A stretch of 64,000 nt of DNA from Geomicrobium sediminis (GTDB taxonomy: Bacteria; Bacillota; Bacilli; Bacillales; Marinococcaceae). The notes under the pieces are model-generated. The model was not told where the DNA came from and did no database searches. It worked only from the letters and a program-made list of their open reading frames with translations. Position numbers and translations under genes: made by a program. The DNA is taken from NCBI RefSeq assembly GCF_016908595.1, contig NZ_JAFBEC010000009.1:62001-126000 (forward strand), written 5' to 3'. This document shows positions 59,552 to 64,000 of the stretch, in pieces; the first letter of the stretch is position 1, and each line of letters starts with the position of its first letter.

Positions 59552-60490
59552 GTGAAAAAGTTATTTGGTACGACTTTAGTCGCTGGCGCATCTGTAGCAT
59601 TACTTGCGGCATGTGGAGACTTTGAAGATGAACTAGAAATCCTCACGGGTGGAGAACAAGGGGCTTATTACCCACTTGGTGCTCAAGTAGCAACAGTAAT
59701 TAACGACCATGTGGATAGTCACGATGCAGCGCATTTTTCAACAGGTGCATCCGTTGTTAACATTAACGACATTGCAGATGGAAACGGTCACATTGCCTTT
59801 TCGCAAAATGATACGGCTTATTATGCAGAACAAGGTGGAAACGATTTCTTCGAAGAGCCAGTTGAGGGCGTACTCGGTCTTGCAACTCTTTATCCAGAAG
59901 TCATCCAGATCGTTGCAACTGAATCTTCAGGTATTGAGACAGTTAGCGATTTAGCAGGAATGAGCGTTGCTGTTGGTGATGTTGGATCAGGTACTGAAGT
60001 AGTAGCAAGCCAAATTTTAGACGCACATGGTATGTCATATGATGACTTTAGTGTTGAATACCAAGATTTTGGTGATGCAGCTGACAGCTTACAAGATGGC
60101 AACATTGATGCAGCTATTATTGTAGCAGGTACACCAACAGGGGCAATTGAAGCATTGTCTGCACAAGCAAATATTACACTCGTTGATGTAGAAGCAGATG
60201 CTGCTCAAGCTCTACTTGATGAGTACCCGTTCTATACAGAGTATACAATTGAAGATTCATACGGTTTAGATGCTCCAGTTAATACGCTTGCAGTACAAGC
60301 GATGCTCGTTGCACAAGCAGACCTTGACGACGAAGTCATTTACGATGTTCTGACAGCGATTTTTGATAATGAAGACAATTTTGCAAATGCGCACAATGCA
60401 GGTACCTTCATTAGCTTAGACACCGCGCTTGAAGGAATGTCGATTGATTTGCACCCAGGTGCGCAACAGTTCTATGATGAAAATCAATAA
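59552..60490 (+). CDS. TAXI family TRAP transporter solute-binding lipoprotein
   Basis: A 312-residue substrate-binding protein. Signal peptide with lipobox LLAAC, then ILTGGEQGAYYPLGAQVATVIN, VVNINDIADGNGHIAFSQND, and VGDVGSGTEVVA, all typical of the TAXI family. Start is GTG 59552 after GGGGG. It is extremely acidic, as often in alkaliphile or halophile exported proteins. Works with the fused permease at 60983. Confidence 0.92.
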   Translation: MKKLFGTTLVAGASVALLAACGDFEDELEILTGGEQGAYYPLGAQVATVINDHVDSHDAAHFSTGASVVNINDIADGNGHIAFSQNDTAYYAEQGGNDFFEEPVEGVLGLATLYPEVIQIVATESSGIETVSDLAGMSVAVGDVGSGTEVVASQILDAHGMSYDDFSVEYQDFGDAADSLQDGNIDAAIIVAGTPTGAIEALSAQANITLVDVEADAAQALLDEYPFYTEYTIEDSYGLDAPVNTLAVQAMLVAQADLDDEVIYDVLTAIFDNEDNFANAHNAGTFISLDTALEGMSIDLHPGAQQFYDENQ

Positions 60491-60980
60491 TAAGGTTTCT
60501 AAACGAGGAGGGCGATTACTAGCTCTTCTCCTCGTTTTTTCTAGTCTGATTATTGTCGTTCTAATCATGATGACAAGTGAACGTGAACCAAGGCTACAAA
60601 TTGTTGCAAATGAAACCGGTGAAGTGCTTTTTAACTATGAAGTGTCACCAGGTACCCAGTTTTATCATGAGTACATCCATTCTGTAATGAAAACACCAAT
60701 TCGCGAGATTTTTATGATTGATAAAGACTACATCATTGTTCCGAAGGAGACATGGACGAAGTCTTTTGGTGCAGGTATTCCATATGCTGAAAATGAGCAA
60801 ATGGAAATGATTGAAGGGTATTTTATCGTTCCGAGTTCAAGTCGAGAGATTGATTCGATTCGTTTAATGCCTTCGAACATGTATGAGCATACCTTTCAAT
60901 ATGAAGATGAAGAGATCATCGTATTATCAGAATTGCCGGAGGATGTACGGAAGTTAACAATTGAGGTTACAGGAGGATGA
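60474..60980 (+). CDS. DUF1850 protein of the TAXI-TRAP operon
   Basis: About 168 residues with one N-terminal membrane helix (RLLALLLVFSSLIIVVLIMM) and an external domain with YEVSPGTQFYHEYIHSVMKTPIREIF, the DUF1850 pattern. DUF1850 is regularly found between TAXI binding protein and permease. ATG 60474 lies within the preceding gene with no clear ribosome binding site, so translation is coupled. Confidence 0.85.
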   Translation: MMKINNKVSKRGGRLLALLLVFSSLIIVVLIMMTSEREPRLQIVANETGEVLFNYEVSPGTQFYHEYIHSVMKTPIREIFMIDKDYIIVPKETWTKSFGAGIPYAENEQMEMIEGYFIVPSSSREIDSIRLMPSNMYEHTFQYEDEEIIVLSELPEDVRKLTIEVTGG

Positions 60981-60982
60981 CC

Positions 60983-63166
60983 ATGTCAGATTTGGATAAG
61001 AAAAAATTCAAAGGCGCTGTCGATGCGACAGAGGTCGAAATCCCCGCAGACCTTCCAGATACAGAAGAGATCGAAGGAAGTGACCGGAAAGTCTTCGGCT
61101 GGAAAGCATTACTAATCTTAGTAATATGTGTTGGGATGGCCGCTTATCATCTTTATACTGCAGGGTTTGGTCTAATTGTAGGAACAAGGCAACATTTGTT
61201 TATTCACTTGATTTTAGGGTTAGTACTCGTATACTTAATTTTCCCACGGAAAAAAGGGTTAAGTCAGCAAACCATTGTATGGTATGACTTCTTATTAGCG
61301 GGTGTTGCGCTCGTTGTCGGTCTGTTTGTTATGTACAGTCAGACATCACCAGCAATTCTCTCAGGTCGTATGGATATGATTCATATGATTGCGGGCGTCA
61401 TCATGATTCTATTAATTATTGAAGCAACTCGTCGAGTTGTCGGTAAACCACTACTTATTATTGCGCTTTGTTTTATAGCATATTATTTCTTTGGAAACCT
61501 GTTACCGCCGCCATTCTCACATAGCCGTGCTAACTTTGATACATTCATTTATGAAATGATGTACACGAGCACAGGGATTCTCGGTACACCGCTTTCAGTA
61601 TCAGCGAACTACGTCTTTATTTTCGTTATGTTTGGTGCAATTTTAGAAGCAACGGGTGCAGGTAAGATGTTTATTGATCTTGCCCTTCGTATGGTCGGAC
61701 ACTATCGTGGTGGACCAGCGAAAGCTGCCGTTGTTGGTTCTGGTTTTATGGGATCGATCTCAGGTAGTTCCGTAGCCAATGCAGTAACGACAGGAACGTT
61801 TACGATTCCTTTAATGAAGAAAGTAGGATTTAAACCGCAAGTTGCCGGAGGGATTGAGGTTGCATCATCCTCGAGTGGACAGCTTTTACCACCAGTTATG
61901 GGTGCAGCCGCATTTTTAATGATCGAGTATACACCGTATAGTTATGCTCAGATTATGGTCTCAGCCTTAATCCCGGCCGTATTAACGTATATTGCCATTC
62001 TTTGGATGGTCCACATTGAATCTGTGAAAAATGACATTAGAGGTTTGGATAAGTCAACGCTTGTTCCTGCCAAGAGAAGTTTATTGCAACAAGGTTACTT
62101 AATTATTCCGATTCTAGCACTCGTATATTTTGTGCTCGTTGGAAATACAGTCTTTAACGCTGCGTTCTTCTCAATTGTTATGTTACTGACCGTTGCGGTG
62201 TTCGCTCACCGCTTACGTGAGCGCTTTGGTGCAGGGTTATTAATTGCAGCCGTTCTCGCTGGAATCTCTTACCTTATGCACGTATTACTCGGATGGCACA
62301 TTGAGATCTCAATAATGATAGCAATTGGAATTTTTGTATGTATCTTCTTCGTACTGTTCCAAAAGCGATACAAAATTGAATCCGCACCTGTTAAATTCGG
62401 TGTGCGTGAGCTCGTTGTAAGTTTTGAAATGTCAGCTCGTAAGTCGCTTACCGTTGTAACAGCATGTGCGACAGCGGGAATTTTAATCGGGGTTATTAAC
62501 CTTACAGGTTTGTCTGGTAAACTACCTACAATCATTGTAGGTTTTGCAGGCGACAACCTATTGCTTGCATTATTCTTTACATTTATCGCGTGTTTAATTG
62601 TTGGTCTTGGTTTACCAACGACTGCAACCTATGTCATCTTAGCCGCCATGGTTGCGCCGGCACTGATTGAAATGAACGTGCCAATTATGGCAGCTCACTT
62701 ATTCGTACTCTATTACGGCGTTCTTGCCGATGACACACCACCTGTAAACTTACCGGCATATGCGATATCAGGAATTGCAAAAGCAGATCCGATTATTACA
62801 GGGGTACAAGGTTTCAAATACGATACAGGTGCTTTGCTCTTGCCGTTTATCTTTGCAACAAACACAATTATTCTATTGCTTCCAGAGAACGCAGGTCTTT
62901 ATGCATGGTATGAAATCGTATGGGCGATCTTTACCGCGCTTATCGGTATTCTAGTATTCGTAACGGTTATTCAACGTTATCTATTTACGAATTACCGTTG
63001 GTATGAGTGGATCATTGCATTAACATCGTCACTTGTCTTTATTCACGCTTCAGTTTATACAGACTTACTTGGAATTGGATTGTTTGTCCTCTTAATTGTC
63101 ATCAATAAGATGAGAAAGAAACGACAAGATCAACAAGCTGATCCAGGTCAGGTAGTCACGGCATAA
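60983..63166 (+). CDS. TRAP transporter fused permease (TAXI type, 4TM-12TM)
   Basis: A 727-residue permease fusing the small and large TRAP membrane subunits. Large-subunit motifs include GSGFMGSISGSSVANAVTTGTFTIPLMKK and GLGLPTTATYVILAAMVAPALI. ATG 60983 is 6 bases after AGGAGG; ATG 60977 is too close to it. It imports an organic acid or amino acid using an ion gradient, often sodium. Confidence 0.93.
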   Translation: MSDLDKKKFKGAVDATEVEIPADLPDTEEIEGSDRKVFGWKALLILVICVGMAAYHLYTAGFGLIVGTRQHLFIHLILGLVLVYLIFPRKKGLSQQTIVWYDFLLAGVALVVGLFVMYSQTSPAILSGRMDMIHMIAGVIMILLIIEATRRVVGKPLLIIALCFIAYYFFGNLLPPPFSHSRANFDTFIYEMMYTSTGILGTPLSVSANYVFIFVMFGAILEATGAGKMFIDLALRMVGHYRGGPAKAAVVGSGFMGSISGSSVANAVTTGTFTIPLMKKVGFKPQVAGGIEVASSSSGQLLPPVMGAAAFLMIEYTPYSYAQIMVSALIPAVLTYIAILWMVHIESVKNDIRGLDKSTLVPAKRSLLQQGYLIIPILALVYFVLVGNTVFNAAFFSIVMLLTVAVFAHRLRERFGAGLLIAAVLAGISYLMHVLLGWHIEISIMIAIGIFVCIFFVLFQKRYKIESAPVKFGVRELVVSFEMSARKSLTVVTACATAGILIGVINLTGLSGKLPTIIVGFAGDNLLLALFFTFIACLIVGLGLPTTATYVILAAMVAPALIEMNVPIMAAHLFVLYYGVLADDTPPVNLPAYAISGIAKADPIITGVQGFKYDTGALLLPFIFATNTIILLLPENAGLYAWYEIVWAIFTALIGILVFVTVIQRYLFTNYRWYEWIIALTSSLVFIHASVYTDLLGIGLFVLLIVINKMRKKRQDQQADPGQVVTA

Positions 63167-63171
63167 TTATA

Positions 63172-63215
63172 AGAACTCTACTTGAATGTCTTTCGAGTAG
63201 AGTTCTTATTTTTTA
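63172..63215 (+). terminator. terminator of the TRAP operon
   Basis: AAGAACTCTACT (63172-63183) pairs with AGTAGAGTTCTT (63197-63208), followed by A and six T. Confidence 0.9.
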
Positions 63216-63356
63216 TGACTGAGGGTGAGACAGAGGATAACGTAAATCAATTGGCGAATTGTGTAGTAACTTTGAAACGACAAAAGTGAAAGATTCCCCT
63301 TGTACGCTTTCGGGTAGAGAATAACAAGTTAAGAATTCGGTTGGGAGGGGCGAAGA

Positions 63357-64000
63357 ATGGAGCAAGAGTTTAGGCAAATGGATGCCATTGCATTGAGCGA
63401 AAAGCTAATAAGTCGTGATTGGAGTGCTAAGGAAGTTGTAGAAGCGAGCATTGCGAGTGCAAAGCAACAGAATCGCGAAATAAATGCGATTGTTTATGAA
63501 CGTTATGACAAAGTGAGAGCGGAAGCAGAGTATGCGAGACGAGACACACGTTTTGCCGGAGTGCCGTTACTGCTCAAAAATCTTTCACATATGCTAGAGG
63601 GAGAAGTCATTGATGCAGGATCGACGTTATTGAAAAAGCGTGTCGCACAGCGAAACAGTCATTATGTCAATCGTTTAAGAAACGCAGGGTTCTTATTTAC
63701 TGGCTTTACGAACTCTCCTGAACTTGGCATTAAGAATATTACTGAACCTACGATTCATGGGCCGACACGGAATCCTTGGAATAAGGAATATTCACCCGGC
63801 GGGTCTAGTGGCGGCGCAGCTGCAGCGGTTGCTTCTGGGATTGTTCCGATTGCAGCGGCGAGTGATGGCGGTGGTTCGATACGAATACCTGCATCTTGGA
63901 CAGGGCTCGTAGGGCTAAAGCCAACGAGAGGGAGAATGCCTGTTGGTCCTGGTGTAGGAAGACAATGGCAAGGAGCGGCCATCGACTTTGTTGTGAGTCG
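63357..64000 (+). CDS. amidase signature enzyme (partial, runs off the window)
   Basis: The first 214 residues of an amidase. The catalytic triad is complete: Lys74 in LLLKN, cis-Ser near 150 in PGGSSGG and nucleophile Ser174 in GGGSIRIPAS. The family hydrolyses amides; the GGGSIRIPASWTGLVGLKPTRGR form is common in 6-aminohexanoate-cyclic-dimer-hydrolase-like amidases. ATG 63357 follows GGGAGGGG. No stop before the window end. It follows the TRAP operon but has its own upstream region. Confidence 0.88.
   Translation, partial: MEQEFRQMDAIALSEKLISRDWSAKEVVEASIASAKQQNREINAIVYERYDKVRAEAEYARRDTRFAGVPLLLKNLSHMLEGEVIDAGSTLLKKRVAQRNSHYVNRLRNAGFLFTGFTNSPELGIKNITEPTIHGPTRNPWNKEYSPGGSSGGAAAAVASGIVPIAAASDGGGSIRIPASWTGLVGLKPTRGRMPVGPGVGRQWQGAAIDFVVS

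Overview
The window suggests a low-to-mid GC Bacillaceae chromosome carrying the late half of a contractile-tailed prophage. Evidence: strong AGGAGG ribosome binding sites with frequent GTG/TTG starts, PBSX/skin-type phage genes (XtrA, Xpf, YjcQ, YopX, YolD), a LexA/DinR box, a CcpA cre site and a Rap-like TPR protein. Many very acidic secreted proteins would fit an alkaliphilic or halotolerant member, but the species cannot be fixed from sequence alone.

Region 1 (1-4740) is the distal early module of the prophage: a dense run of small, overlapping genes joined by near-identical ribosome-binding/junction sequences. It includes YopX, a dCMP-deaminase-like enzyme, a dimeric dUTPase with an inserted zinc-knuckle pair and a RusA resolvase, and ends with XtrA and an Xpf-like sigma factor expected to switch on the late genes. 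Region 2 (4817-6786) holds YjcQ and a two-gene cargo (soluble protein plus four-helix membrane protein) that does not belong to virion assembly. Region 3 (6834-29471) is the late operon: terminase, SPP1-type portal and MuF protein, DUF4355 scaffold, HK97-fold capsid, collagen-like head fibre, connectors, short sheath and tube, a frameshifted tail chaperone, a tape measure with 22-residue repeats, a minimal baseplate, two fibres, two holins and an amidase. No integrase or repressor is seen; the left end lies outside the window.

Region 4 (29472-32190) is the accessory tail of the prophage. It contains an array of related hairpin units that read as minus-strand terminators or small RNAs, a small membrane/basic peptide gene with a strong promoter and an apparent ATT start, three more small genes, and a LexA-controlled YolD pair on the minus strand. 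The prophage ends next to minus-strand tRNA-Thr and tRNA-Asn genes (32191-32348).

Region 5 (32349-64000) is host chromosome: acetyltransferases (one with an in-frame amber codon), two AEC transporters around a TetR regulator, a patatin, an ExaC-type aldehyde dehydrogenase with its DUF779 partner behind a cre site, a metallo-beta-lactamase-fold hydrolase, a decayed sugar dehydrogenase, a DUF4349 lipoprotein, an orphan TPP riboswitch, a split chromate transporter, gamma-glutamyltransferase, AsnB, a CNNM/CorC protein, an LCP protein, a luciferase-like monooxygenase, a PTS_EIIC_2 protein, ferredoxin, an M20 amidohydrolase, a Rap-like protein, an MFS transporter, a DapB-like dehydrogenase with a LysR regulator, a TAXI-type TRAP transporter and a truncated amidase. 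Amidohydrolase, amidase, gamma-glutamyltransferase and TRAP transporter together suggest scavenging of amides, peptides or organic acids.
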